Shown here: piece by piece, positions 16,293-25,353 of the stretch | How the letters are laid out: each line of letters opens with the position of its first letter | Position numbering within the stretch: position 1 is the stretch's first letter | Assembly: GCA_016714685.1 (NCBI GenBank) | Contig: JADKCH010000007.1 | Coordinates: 1-64,000, forward strand | DNA: 64,000 nucleotides | Reading direction: 5' to 3' | Origin: Candidatus Geothrix odensensis | GTDB taxonomy: Bacteria; Acidobacteriota; Holophagae; Holophagales; Holophagaceae | The notes under the pieces: generated by a model | The model's database searches: none | Told to the model about the DNA's origin: nothing | Seen by the model: the letters and a program-made list of their open reading frames with translations, nothing else | Translations under genes and position numbers: made by a program

Positions 16293-16892
16293 TCAAACGG
16301 GCCAGATGGAGACGAGCACCAGGGGGGTGGTGCCGAAGGAGGCGCGCACGCCCAGCTTCGCGCCGGGCGCATCGGTGGCGGCGGGGCTGTTCCCAAGCCG
16401 GAGGCATTCCCGGGGTTCCAGTTCCACGCCGAGGGGGTCCACCCGGACGGGCCCCCAGGGCGCGAAGAGCAGGGTGGTGGGTGCCACGGTGATGGCGGTG
16501 GCCTCCGTGCCCAGGTTGAGCCATTCGAGCGTGACCTTCACCCGGCTGGGATCGCTGATGACCCCGAAATCCACGCAGGGCCCCTGGATGAGCGTGGCAT
16601 TCACGGCCGCATCGCCAGGAAAGGCCACCACCTGCCCCGGGAATTTCAGCCGCTGGCGGCCCTGGCCCTCGATATCCAGGATGAGCCCCGAGCCTTCCAG
16701 CAAGGTCAGCAGCCGCGCCCGGCCCGGAAAGTGCGAAAAGGGTCCCGAGGCTTCCACCCGCGCCGAGCTCACCCGCCACAGGAACGGCTCCGATAGACTC
16801 GCTCCCGCCGGCTCAATGGCGATCTCAGTCGTGCTGCCGCCCCCATCCTTCCAGGGCATGACGCGGTAGTCGGAGGGGCGGAGATGCAGCAT
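16293..16892 (-). CDS. hutD: HutD/Ves family cupin-like protein
   Basis: 199 aa, full length for HutD/Ves. The N-terminal YRVMPWKDGGGSTTEIAIEP and LWRVSSARVEASGPFSHFPG are diagnostic of this family, followed by LLEGSGLILDI in the beta-barrel core. HutD is linked to histidine utilisation in other bacteria and Ves to a cold/stress response, but no hut genes are nearby, so the role here is open. It is transcribed away from the helicase gene. Confidence 0.88.
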   Translation of the reverse strand: MLHLRPSDYRVMPWKDGGGSTTEIAIEPAGASLSEPFLWRVSSARVEASGPFSHFPGRARLLTLLEGSGLILDIEGQGRQRLKFPGQVVAFPGDAAVNATLIQGPCVDFGVISDPSRVKVTLEWLNLGTEATAITVAPTTLLFAPWGPVRVDPLGVELEPRECLRLGNSPAATDAPGAKLGVRASFGTTPLVLVSIWPV

Positions 16893-16953
16893 GAAGACAG
16901 CTTCTCATGGGGAAGACTGGTTCCCCTGAGATGATGGGCCCTGGAGCCCCTTG

Positions 16954-19515
16954 ATGCCGCTGTCCCTGTTCGACCACCTGCCGCCCCACGGGGACACCTC
17001 GCCTGATGCCCTGCTGGGGGCCTTTCTGGCCTACGCGGAGTCCAAGGGCCTTGGCCTCTACCCCGCCCAGGAGGAGGCCATCCTGGAGCTGTTCGAGGGG
17101 AAGAACGTCATCCTCAACACGCCCACGGGGTCAGGGAAGTCGCTGGTGGCGTCGGCCCTGCACTTCGGAGCCCTGGCGGCGGGGCGGCGCTCGGTCTACA
17201 CCTGCCCCATCAAGGCCCTGGTGAACGAGAAGTGGATGGCCCTCTGCCAGGAGTTCGGGCCCGAGAACGTGGGCCTCTCCACGGGGGACGCCACCGTGAA
17301 CCGCGACGCGCCCATCCTCTGCTGCACGGCGGAGATCCTGGCCAACATGGCCCTCTGCGAAGGCGCCGAGGCCAACGTGCTGGACGTGGTCATGGACGAG
17401 TTCCACTACTACGCGGACCGCGAGCGGGGCTTCGCCTGGCAGGTGCCCCTGCTGGCCATGCCCCAGACGCGCTTCCTGCTCATGAGCGCCACGCTGGGTG
17501 ACACCAGCTTCTTCGAGACCGAGCTGACCCGCCTCAACGCCCGGCCCACGGTCACGGTGAAGGGCACGGACCGGCCCGTGCCGCTCAGCTTCACCTACGC
17601 GGAGCTGCCCCTCAGCAGCACCCTGGAGCACCTGCTGGAAGAGGGCAAGGCGCCCATCTACCTGGTCCACTTCACCCAGGCCGAGGCCGCCACCAGCGCC
17701 CAGGACTTCACGAGCCTTGCCGTCACCACCCGCGAGGAGAAGACCGCCCTCGCCGCGGAGATCGGCGACTTCAAGTTCAACAGCCCCTACGGCCCCGACC
17801 TCAAGCGCTGGCTGCGCATGGGCATCGGCCTGCACCACGCGGGCCTGCTGCCCAAGTACCGCATCCTCATGGAGCGCCTGGCGCAGAAGGGCCTGCTCAA
17901 GGTCATCTGCGGCACGGACACCCTGGGCGTGGGCATCAACGTGCCCATCCGCACGGTGCTCTTCACCAAGCTCTGCAAGTACGGCGGCCAGAAGACGAGC
18001 ATCCTCAGCGCCCGGGACTTCCATCAAATATCCGGTCGCGCGGGGCGCAAGGGGTACGACACCGTGGGCTACGTGGTGGCCCAGGCCCCGGAGCACGTCA
18101 TCGAGAACTTCCGCCTCTCACAGAAGCCCGGGAAGAAGTTCGTGAAGCGCCCGGCCCCCGAACGGAACTACGCCCACTGGGACAAGACCACCTTCGAAAA
18201 GCTGCAGGCGGCTTCGCCCGAGCGCCTAGTGAGCCGCTTCCAGGTGAACCACGGCATGCTGCTGAACGTGCTCTCGCGCAAGGGCGACGGCTGCCAGGCC
18301 ATGCGCCACCTCATCCACGACTGCCACGAGACCGAACACCAGAAGGCCGCCCACTTCCGCCGGGGCTGGCAGCTCTTCAAGACGCTGGTGGTGCGGGGCA
18401 TCGTGGAGTTCGCGCCGCCCGATGAGTTCGGGCGGAAGGTGCGCGTGAACGCCGACCTGCAGGCGGACTTCGGCATGGACGAGACCCTGAGCCTCTACCT
18501 GCTGGACACGCTGCCCCTGCTCGACGTGGAATCCCCCACCTACGCCCTGGACCTCATCACGCTGGTGGAAAGCATCCTCGAGGACCCCGACTTCATCCTG
18601 CGCAGCCAGCTCCACAAGCTGAAGGGCCAGGCCGTGGCGGAGATGAAGCTGGCCGGTATCGAGTACGAGCAGCGCATGGCGGAGCTGGAGAAGCTGGAAT
18701 ACCCCAAGCCCCTGCGCGACTTCATCTACACCACCTTCAACGAATTTTCCGACCAGCATCCCTGGGTGGGCCAGGAGAACATCCGCCCCAAGTCCATCGT
18801 GCGGGAGATGTTCGAAAGCTACCTCAGCTTCGCCGACTACGTGCGCACCTACGAGCTGCAGCGGGCCGAGGGCCTGCTGCTGCGCCACATCAACAGCGCC
18901 TTCAAGGTGCTCTCGAAAACCGTGCCCGACGCCTTCAAGACCGACGAGGTGCGCGAGATGGAGGCCTATCTCTCGGCCATGCTCAAGCAGGTGGACTCCA
19001 GCCTGCTGGATGCCTGGGAGCGCATGCAGAACCCCGACTTCATCCGCGCCGAAACGGCCCTGGCCATCCCCGGCGCCGAGGAAGCCGCGCAGGACATCAC
19101 CCGCGACCGCAAGGCCTTCACGGCGGCCATCCGCGCCCGCCTCTTCACGCTGCTCCACGCCTGCGCCACCGAGGACTGGGAGGAGGCCGAGGCCGTGCTG
19201 GGCGAGGCCGCCGGGGAAGGCGCCACGCCCGAAGACGGCGAGGGCGAACCCTGGACCGCGGACCGCCTCAAGGCGACGTTCGGCGCCTACACCGCCACCC
19301 ACCAGGGCCCGCGCCTCGATCCCGAGGGCCGCAACCAGCGGCATACCTACGTGCAGCCCAAGCCCGGCGACCCGCGCTTCCTCGTGGTGCAGCAGATGCT
19401 CGTGGACACCGCCGAGCTCAACGACTGGGCCCTGGAGCTGGAGGTGGATCTGGTTGCCAGCCGCGAGGCCAGACAGGCGGTGTTCCAGGTGGTGCGGTGC
19501 GGGGAGTTCCGGTAG
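16954..19515 (+). CDS. DEAD/DEAH-box helicase with DUF3516-like C-terminus
   Basis: 853 aa from ATG 16954 (a TTG lies one codon earlier). Superfamily 2 motifs: Walker A TPTGSGKS (about 52-59), motif Ia CPIKALVNEK, motif II DEFH (about 149), motif III SATL, motif VI HQISGRAGRKGYD. The long C-terminal half resembles the DUF3516 region found in actinobacterial HelY-like/Ski2-type proteins. Probably an RNA or DNA helicase acting in the cytoplasm; the substrate is unknown. Stand-alone gene. Confidence 0.88.
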   Translation: MPLSLFDHLPPHGDTSPDALLGAFLAYAESKGLGLYPAQEEAILELFEGKNVILNTPTGSGKSLVASALHFGALAAGRRSVYTCPIKALVNEKWMALCQEFGPENVGLSTGDATVNRDAPILCCTAEILANMALCEGAEANVLDVVMDEFHYYADRERGFAWQVPLLAMPQTRFLLMSATLGDTSFFETELTRLNARPTVTVKGTDRPVPLSFTYAELPLSSTLEHLLEEGKAPIYLVHFTQAEAATSAQDFTSLAVTTREEKTALAAEIGDFKFNSPYGPDLKRWLRMGIGLHHAGLLPKYRILMERLAQKGLLKVICGTDTLGVGINVPIRTVLFTKLCKYGGQKTSILSARDFHQISGRAGRKGYDTVGYVVAQAPEHVIENFRLSQKPGKKFVKRPAPERNYAHWDKTTFEKLQAASPERLVSRFQVNHGMLLNVLSRKGDGCQAMRHLIHDCHETEHQKAAHFRRGWQLFKTLVVRGIVEFAPPDEFGRKVRVNADLQADFGMDETLSLYLLDTLPLLDVESPTYALDLITLVESILEDPDFILRSQLHKLKGQAVAEMKLAGIEYEQRMAELEKLEYPKPLRDFIYTTFNEFSDQHPWVGQENIRPKSIVREMFESYLSFADYVRTYELQRAEGLLLRHINSAFKVLSKTVPDAFKTDEVREMEAYLSAMLKQVDSSLLDAWERMQNPDFIRAETALAIPGAEEAAQDITRDRKAFTAAIRARLFTLLHACATEDWEEAEAVLGEAAGEGATPEDGEGEPWTADRLKATFGAYTATHQGPRLDPEGRNQRHTYVQPKPGDPRFLVVQQMLVDTAELNDWALELEVDLVASREARQAVFQVVRCGEFR

Positions 19516-19676
19516 GGAGGATATTCGGAGGGCCGGCTGGTCAGTCCATGATTCCCGTGCCTGGACTGAGGCTGTCTCCTCGTCATTCCGCGCCTCCGCC
19601 AACAAAAACCTGGACCCCGCCGGTCAACGGTCCCTCTGGGCCTACCATTCAAGCTCCTGGAGGCTGGAGGTCGGTG

Positions 19677-20222
19677 ATGGCATACCTGAAAGCCTGGTGC
19701 GTGGGGCTGCTCTTGGTATCGGCGGGCTGCTCTTCCGTGTCGCACCCGCCCATCGCCCTCGTTCCCAAGGTGGACCTGCCGCGGTTCATGGGCGACTGGT
19801 TCGTGATCGCAAATATTCCCACCGCCATCGAGAAGGGGGCCCACAACGCCGTCGAGTCCTATCGCCTGGCTGAGGACGGCAGCATTCCCACCACCTTCAC
19901 CTTTCGCGCCGACGGCTTCGACGGGCCAGAGAAGTGGTACCACCCGCGGGGCTTCGTCCTCGACCGCGAGTCCAATGCGGTCTGGGGCATGCGCTTCATC
20001 TGGCCCTTCAAGGCCGACTACCGCATCGTCTACCTGACCCCCGACTACTCGCAGACCGTCATCGGGCGTGAAGCCCGTGATTATGTCTGGATCATGGCAA
20101 GGACACCGGCCATCCCGGAGGCGGACTACCAGCGCATGGTCGTCTTTCTCCAGGAACAGGGCTATGACGTGAGCAGGATCCAGCGGGTGCCGCAACGCTG
20201 GAGTGCCCATGGCACCCCTTGA
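19677..20222 (+). CDS. blc: Outer-membrane lipoprotein, lipocalin Blc family
   Basis: 181 aa from ATG 19677. A lipoprotein signal peptide with lipobox SAGC (Cys18) is followed by a lipocalin domain: FMGDWFVIANIPTAIEKG near the N-terminus (the GxW motif), RFIWPFKADYRIVYL in the middle and WIMARTP near the C-terminus. Bacterial lipocalins bind lipids such as lysophospholipids and help maintain the envelope under stress. The next gene, a secreted DUF6134 protein, follows 45 bp later and may be cotranscribed. Confidence 0.9.
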   Translation: MAYLKAWCVGLLLVSAGCSSVSHPPIALVPKVDLPRFMGDWFVIANIPTAIEKGAHNAVESYRLAEDGSIPTTFTFRADGFDGPEKWYHPRGFVLDRESNAVWGMRFIWPFKADYRIVYLTPDYSQTVIGREARDYVWIMARTPAIPEADYQRMVVFLQEQGYDVSRIQRVPQRWSAHGTP

Positions 20223-20267
20223 GTCGGACCGCATTGGAAGGCGCTCCACCTGGGAAGGTCGGAGCCG

Positions 20268-20912
20268 ATGATCCGGCCCATGGCCTGGCGCCTGCTCCTC
20301 CCCTGCCTGTTCCTCGCGGGCTCCAGTCCGGTTCTGGCTGGGACCCAGCAGTGGACCTTCCAGGTCTTCCTAGATGACAAGCCCATCGGGACCCATGTCT
20401 TCACGCTGCGTGACCAGAATGCCGGGCGGGAGCTTCGGAGCGAAGCCAGCTTCACGGTGCGGTTCCTGGGGGTGACGGTCTATCGCTATGAGCACGTGGC
20501 GACAGAGCGCTGGCAGGGGGAGTGCCTGGTTGCCCTGGAGGCCCGCACCAATGACGATGGCACCCGCAACACGGTCCAGGCGCGAGCCCAGGGCCCCAAT
20601 CTGTTGGTGCTGGCCAGCGGTAGTCGGGAGCAGCTGGAGGGCTGTGTCACGACCTTCGCCTACTGGAATCCCGCCATTCTCAAGGCCGAGCGCCTGCTCA
20701 ACGCCCAGACCGGCCGTTTGGAAAAGGTCCGCATCGAGGCGCAAGGGCGGGACAGGTTCACGAATGCCCGGGGGCAGGCCAGTCAGGCCAATCGCTATCG
20801 AATACTGGGGCCGGGGCAGCCGATCACGCTCTGGTACGACGAGGCCCATCTCTGGGTGGGACTCGAATCGCAGGTGGGCGGTGGTCGCAGGCTGACCTAT
20901 CGGCTGAACTGA
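20268..20912 (+). CDS. Secreted DUF6134 family protein
   Basis: 214 aa with a signal peptide (cleavage likely after SSPVLAG near residue 25). The body is beta-rich: WTFQVFLDDKPIGTHVFTL, then EASFTVRFLGVTVYRYEHVA, and YWNPAILKAERLLNAQTG, a pattern seen in DUF6134 proteins that often accompany lipocalins or cyclopropane-lipid genes. Predicted periplasmic. Function unknown. Confidence 0.8.
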   Translation: MIRPMAWRLLLPCLFLAGSSPVLAGTQQWTFQVFLDDKPIGTHVFTLRDQNAGRELRSEASFTVRFLGVTVYRYEHVATERWQGECLVALEARTNDDGTRNTVQARAQGPNLLVLASGSREQLEGCVTTFAYWNPAILKAERLLNAQTGRLEKVRIEAQGRDRFTNARGQASQANRYRILGPGQPITLWYDEAHLWVGLESQVGGGRRLTYRLN

Positions 20913-21012
20913 AGCGGTGGCCGGGTCCTCCACCCCCGAAATCCCACCGGTCACCCCACGGCCTGTTCCATCCCGGCGGCTGCGGGTCCAGGATGCTCCC
21001 CGGAGGTAAACC

Positions 21013-22041
21013 ATGACCCGCATCGCCGTGGCCCTGTTCGCAACCGCCCCCGTGCTCTTCGCCCAGGCGCCGACCCTCATCCTGCCGGTGGCCAGCCCGC
21101 GGGCCACGGTCAGTCAGAATGTGGGGCTGACGAAGGTGGAAGTCACCTACAACCGCCCGGCCATCAAGGGGCGCAAGGTGTGGGGCGGGCTGGTGCCCTA
21201 CGGCAAGGTCTGGCGGGCCGGGGCCGACGAGAATACCGTGGTCGCCTTCAGCACGCCCGTCCGCGTGGGCGGCACCACGCTGCCCGCCGGGCGCTACGGC
21301 CTCCACATGCTGCCCACGGCCACCACCTGGACCGTGCTGTTCAGCAGCCAGTCCAGCGGCTGGGGCAGCTACAGCTATGACGCGAAGGAGGACGTGGCCA
21401 AGGTGATGGTGACTCCCGTGCCCGCCGAAGCAACTGAGCGGCTGGCCTATACCTTCGACGATCCCTCCGACCAGGGCGTCACCCTCTCGCTGCGCTGGGA
21501 GCAGCTGCGGGTGCCCATCCCCATCGAGGTGGACACCAAGGCGGTGGTGGTGGCCAGCCTCCGGAACCAGCTGCGGGGCCTGGGGCAGTTCTTCCCCGAG
21601 ACCTGGAGCGCCGCCGCCGGGTGGTGCGCGCGCAATGACACGAACCTGGACGAGGCCCTGACCTGGGCCGACCGCTCCCTGGCCATGAAGGAGACCTACG
21701 TGGGCCTGCGCACCAAGGCCGCCCTGCTGGAGAAGAAGGGCGACGCCAAAGGTGCCGAGACCCTGCGGGGCAAGGCGCTCGGCATCGCCACGGAGGCCGA
21801 GGTCAACCAGACCGGCTACGGGCTGCTGGGCCAGAACAAGCTGGACGAGGCCATCGCCGTCTTCCAGAAGAACGTGAAGGACCACCCGGAGTCCTGGAAC
21901 GCCTATGACAGCCTGGCCGAGGCCTACACCCTCAAGGGCGACAAGGCCCAGGCCGCCGCCAACTACAGGAAGGCCCTCGACAAGGTGAAGGCCGGGGATC
22001 AGCGCGCCCGCATCCAGGAGGAGCTGGCCAAGCTGAAGTAG
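21013..22041 (+). CDS. Secreted DUF2911 protein with C-terminal TPR region
   Basis: 342 aa with a signal peptide (about 1-17). Residues about 30-170 match DUF2911 (VEVTYNRPAIKGRKVWGGLV, PYGKVWRAGADENTVVAFS). Residues about 255-340 form tetratricopeptide repeats (NKLDEAIAVFQKNVKDHPES, then LAEAYTLKGDKAQAAANYRK). Probably periplasmic, with the TPRs mediating contacts. DUF2911 has no known activity. The 3' flank runs into low-complexity G-rich DNA. Confidence 0.88.
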   Translation: MTRIAVALFATAPVLFAQAPTLILPVASPRATVSQNVGLTKVEVTYNRPAIKGRKVWGGLVPYGKVWRAGADENTVVAFSTPVRVGGTTLPAGRYGLHMLPTATTWTVLFSSQSSGWGSYSYDAKEDVAKVMVTPVPAEATERLAYTFDDPSDQGVTLSLRWEQLRVPIPIEVDTKAVVVASLRNQLRGLGQFFPETWSAAAGWCARNDTNLDEALTWADRSLAMKETYVGLRTKAALLEKKGDAKGAETLRGKALGIATEAEVNQTGYGLLGQNKLDEAIAVFQKNVKDHPESWNAYDSLAEAYTLKGDKAQAAANYRKALDKVKAGDQRARIQEELAKLK

Positions 22042-22132
22042 GCTTCAGGCCGGCCTAGTGATGGGGGGGGGGCGGCGCGGCGCGCCGTCGAAACAAGGGC
22101 GGGCGCGGGCACCGGGGAGGACGTGCTGGCCC

Positions 22133-22156
22133 GGGGGGGGGGGGGGGGGGGGGGGG
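22133..22156 (+). repeat. Homopolymer run of 24 G
   Basis: Uninterrupted G tract, with another run of nine or so G near 22071 and very G-rich sequence between. It lies between the convergent DUF2911 gene and the M4 peptidase. It could be a hypervariable tract or an assembly artefact. Confidence 0.9.
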
Positions 22157-22193
22157 TCCGCGGCGCCTTCGTGCTGGCTTGCAGTGCCGGGAC

Positions 22194-24671
22194 CTACTTC
22201 ATGCGGAAGGCATTGGTGAAGGCCTGCTGGAAGAAGACCACATCCCAGTCACCACCCCCGGCGATGCGGGCGTTCGGGTTGGGCGTGTCGAAGCCGGAGC
22301 CGGGTTTGTACCAGCTCATGGCGGTGGCGCCGAGGTCCAGGGCGTCGATCTCTGTGTCGGAATCGGCGTCCAGTTCCACAAGCACGGTCCAGGTCCAGGC
22401 GAACTGGCTGGGGTCCGCCTGGCTGGTGGCCCGAATGCTCAGCAGGTCTTCGTAGTAGTTCCAGTTGGGCGTGGTCCAGGTGCCATCGGCCTTGATGGCG
22501 CCGGCGGGGGCGTAGCCATGCCACTTCGGCGTGCTGAAGGTCAGGGCCTTGTTGGCGGTGTTCTCCACGTTGCAGGCCACCTGGACGTTGGTGCGGGTGG
22601 GGAAGATCTGGACCTTCTTCAGGATGCCCGCTGGCTGCACGTTGGTATCAAGCCAGCTGCCCTCGCCATTCATCACCGGGAAGCTGACCCTCACCCGAGG
22701 CGCCTGACCGGGGGCCAGGCCCACGTTCACGGCGGACCAGGCCTTCATCACGGCCAGTTCCTCGGGGGAGCCCACGCCGTGCAGCTCCTGCGCGGCCAGG
22801 ATGGTGGCGGCGCGGGCGGCCTCGAAGTCCGCGTCGGGGACGAGGTGCTCGGTGAGGGTCTTGTACCAGATGCGGGCGGCCTTGTCGTTGCCGAGGCCGG
22901 TCATGCCCGCGGGGTAGTAGGGGCTGTAGGTGGTGCTGGCGGGGTTGCTGGAGGCGCCGCAGGCCAGGAAGTAGAAGCACCGGTTGAGGGGGCCGCTGCT
23001 GAAGTGGACGTCGATCAGGTCGATGCCGTCGAACCAGCCGTCGGCGCTGGCGCCGTCCAGGCTGGGGTGGTACATGAACCGCAGGGGCGCCGAGGGATCC
23101 GCAGCGGAGTTGCGGCCCACTTCCCACTTCGTGAGGTCCCCGGTGGGGAAGTCGGGGACGCTGGCGCCGGTGGCGCCGCCATCCACGTAGGCCTGCACCA
23201 TCTTGCCGAAGATGTCCGAGCTGGCCTCGTTCATGCCCCCGGACTGGCCCTGGTAGATGAGGTTGGCCGAGTACTCGGTGACGCCGTGGCTGAGCTCGTG
23301 GCCGGTGATGTCGATCTCGGTGGTGGCCCGCATGCCGTAGCTGCTGGCGGCCCAGGGCGTGCCGAAGGCGCCCTCGCCAAAGACCATGCCGAAATACCAG
23401 GGGGCCCAGTAGGCGTTGTCATACATGGGGTAGACGCCGTCCCAGGTGGCTTCCATGTTGTGGACGATGGCGAAGGTGGAGGTGCCGTGGTCGTCGATGC
23501 CGTCCCGGTTGAAGACGTTCTTGTAGAAGTCCCAGGTGGCGCTCAGGCCGTAGTGGGCATCCACGGCGGTGGTTTCACCCGCCGGGGCCAGGGCGCCCTG
23601 GGCATAGGCCGCCATGCCGTCCTGGCTGAAGTCCAGGAGCATGCCGCCCCACCAGTGGGACCAGTCCATGGGATCGGGCACGTAGTTGAAGTCGTAGGGG
23701 AAGGACATGAGGGCGCCGCTGCCCCACTGGTTGGTGGTGTTCAGGCCCTTGTAGCTGTCGAAGCCCAGCATGCCGAAATTCAGGTCGATGGCCGCGAAGC
23801 AGGTGGTGAGGCCGGTCCAGGTGACGCCCTGCTGCAGAACGTAGGGGTTGGGCAGGGTGCCGCGGTCCTGGGCCACCAGGGAGTAGGTGCCATCCGCGGC
23901 GAGGGTGGTGCTGAGGGGCACGCTGCCGCGGAAGTAGCTGGCGCCGGTGCCCTGGGCCGGGGCGTCGGTCTGGATGGCGTTCCACTTGCGCAGGATGGTG
24001 CCGGTGTCGGCGTCCACGATGAAGCAGATCTCCTTGTGGCCATCCTGCTTGTTGGCCAGGAGGGTGCGCACCTCGTAGGCGCGGACATAGGCCTCGGCAG
24101 GGGCCTTGGCCCAGAGGCTCATCTCCTTGTCCCAGACTTCCTGCTTCCGGGCGGAGTCGATGCGGGTGGCCAGGCCGCCCGTGAACTTCGTGGGGAAGAC
24201 CACTTCCTCCACCTTGGGGGCCTGGGTCATGGGGCCCTTCGGGGCGAGGTTGCGCAAGGCGATGGCCTTGGCCTGCTCGGCGCTCAGGCGCGGACTGGCG
24301 GTGGCGAGGGCCACCTGGGACTTGAGGCCCTGGGTGAGGGTCTTCACCTGGCCATCGGGCTCCACGTGGGCGATGGCTTCGCCGGCCCAGACGCGGTGGC
24401 CCTCGTGGGTCTGGTGGAAGCGCACCACGGTGCGCCCCTGGGCGTTGGTGGTGGCCTGGTGGGGGAGGAAGCCGGTGGCGGCGGCCAGGCCCAGCTGGGG
24501 GGCGAGCCGGGTCAGTTCGGCCTGGGCCTTGGCGGTCCGGGCCGGCTGCTGGGCCTTGAGGGCCGCCACCTGGGCCGGGGCGAGGGTGGGCTGGACCGCG
24601 GCCAGGGGCGCGGCTCCCGCTGCGAGGGCGAAGACCAGGGCCGGCACCGGACGCAGGAATGATCGAGACAT
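22194..24671 (-). CDS. M4 (thermolysin-like) metallopeptidase with C-terminal EF-hand/dockerin-like tail
   Basis: 825 aa from ATG 24671. Signal peptide (1-27), FTP-type inhibitory propeptide (about 30-230), M4 catalytic domain with HELSH (458-462) and NEASSD (Glu482, exactly 20 residues after the second His as in thermolysin), an Ig-like segment, then a C-terminal tail. In the tail, DADSDTEIDALDL (about 766-780) fits an EF-hand loop with acidic residues at positions 1, 3, 5, 9 and 12, and a degenerate second half (GDWDVVFFQQAF) follows, which is dockerin-like. Secreted Zn/Ca protease. It is the last gene of a five-gene co-directional run and a paralogue of the gene at 25354. Confidence 0.9.
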   Translation of the reverse strand: MSRSFLRPVPALVFALAAGAAPLAAVQPTLAPAQVAALKAQQPARTAKAQAELTRLAPQLGLAAATGFLPHQATTNAQGRTVVRFHQTHEGHRVWAGEAIAHVEPDGQVKTLTQGLKSQVALATASPRLSAEQAKAIALRNLAPKGPMTQAPKVEEVVFPTKFTGGLATRIDSARKQEVWDKEMSLWAKAPAEAYVRAYEVRTLLANKQDGHKEICFIVDADTGTILRKWNAIQTDAPAQGTGASYFRGSVPLSTTLAADGTYSLVAQDRGTLPNPYVLQQGVTWTGLTTCFAAIDLNFGMLGFDSYKGLNTTNQWGSGALMSFPYDFNYVPDPMDWSHWWGGMLLDFSQDGMAAYAQGALAPAGETTAVDAHYGLSATWDFYKNVFNRDGIDDHGTSTFAIVHNMEATWDGVYPMYDNAYWAPWYFGMVFGEGAFGTPWAASSYGMRATTEIDITGHELSHGVTEYSANLIYQGQSGGMNEASSDIFGKMVQAYVDGGATGASVPDFPTGDLTKWEVGRNSAADPSAPLRFMYHPSLDGASADGWFDGIDLIDVHFSSGPLNRCFYFLACGASSNPASTTYSPYYPAGMTGLGNDKAARIWYKTLTEHLVPDADFEAARAATILAAQELHGVGSPEELAVMKAWSAVNVGLAPGQAPRVRVSFPVMNGEGSWLDTNVQPAGILKKVQIFPTRTNVQVACNVENTANKALTFSTPKWHGYAPAGAIKADGTWTTPNWNYYEDLLSIRATSQADPSQFAWTWTVLVELDADSDTEIDALDLGATAMSWYKPGSGFDTPNPNARIAGGGDWDVVFFQQAFTNAFRMK

Positions 24672-24697
24672 GGAAACTCCTTGGGGTCTGGGATCGG

Positions 24698-25345
24698 TCA
24701 GTTGGCGGTGAGGGTGCCGACGGCGATGGAGAGGTTCGCCATGCGCATCTTCTGGTCGAGGGTCCACAGGTCGTCGGTGATGGCGCCGATGTCCTCGGGG
24801 ATGGCCTTGGCCTTGGGGATCGAGAGGGTCAGGCTGGTCCCCGCCTTCAGGCCGGCCGAGGCATCGAACTGCAGGGCGATCTGGCAGAGGGCGACGCCCG
24901 AATCCTGGGCGGGCTGGTCCCGGTCCTTCTGGTAGATGCCCACGGAGAGCAGGTTCCCCTGCTTGACACCGCCGGTGATGGCCAGGGGCTCGCTGGGATC
25001 GGTGGAGCCCAGGGTCTGCAGCTGGTAGACGCCGGTGTCATGGATCGGCAGCCCGTCGCTGAAGGCCGCGAAGGTCACGCCGGCGGGAGCCTGGAGGTTG
25101 AAGCCCACGCCCCGGGTCTTGAGCCCGGCGGGGCCCACCAGGTTGAGCACGATCCTGGTGGCCGTGGAGGAGGGATCCTTGACCAGGCGCCAGCCGGTGC
25201 CGGTGGGGTTCGTGTAGGTGAGGCCCTGGGCGGGGTTCGGCGCGGGTGCGGCGGGTGGCGGAGCGGAGTGGGAGCCGCCGCCACAGGCCAGGCCCAGGAG
25301 CAGCGCCAGGGCGGGGGAGAGAAGTGACAGGGTTCGGATGCGCAT
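24698..25345 (-). CDS. Lipoprotein with cohesin-like beta domain
   Basis: 215 aa from ATG 25345. Lipobox LGLAC (Cys about 22) is followed by a Ser/Pro/Ala linker and a ~160-residue beta-rich domain. The pattern RIVLNLVGPAGLKTRGVGFN, LQAPAGVTFAAFSDG, GNLLSVGIYQ, then GVALCQIALQFDASAGLKAG and TSLTLSIPKAKAI resembles a cohesin fold (strand order, xGxLxxIxFxxxxxxxxG motif). This is an inference from pattern; no domain search was possible. It lies 26 bp upstream of the peptidase at 22194 and is a paralogue of the 27755 lipoprotein. Confidence 0.78.
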   Translation of the reverse strand: MRIRTLSLLSPALALLLGLACGGGSHSAPPPAAPAPNPAQGLTYTNPTGTGWRLVKDPSSTATRIVLNLVGPAGLKTRGVGFNLQAPAGVTFAAFSDGLPIHDTGVYQLQTLGSTDPSEPLAITGGVKQGNLLSVGIYQKDRDQPAQDSGVALCQIALQFDASAGLKAGTSLTLSIPKAKAIPEDIGAITDDLWTLDQKMRMANLSIAVGTLTAN

Positions 25346-25353
25346 GGAGTTCC

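Noticed and set aside
22179..24662. 827-aa plus-strand frame opposite the M4 peptidase
   Set aside because: Val/Gly/His-rich shadow of the minus-strand peptidase.
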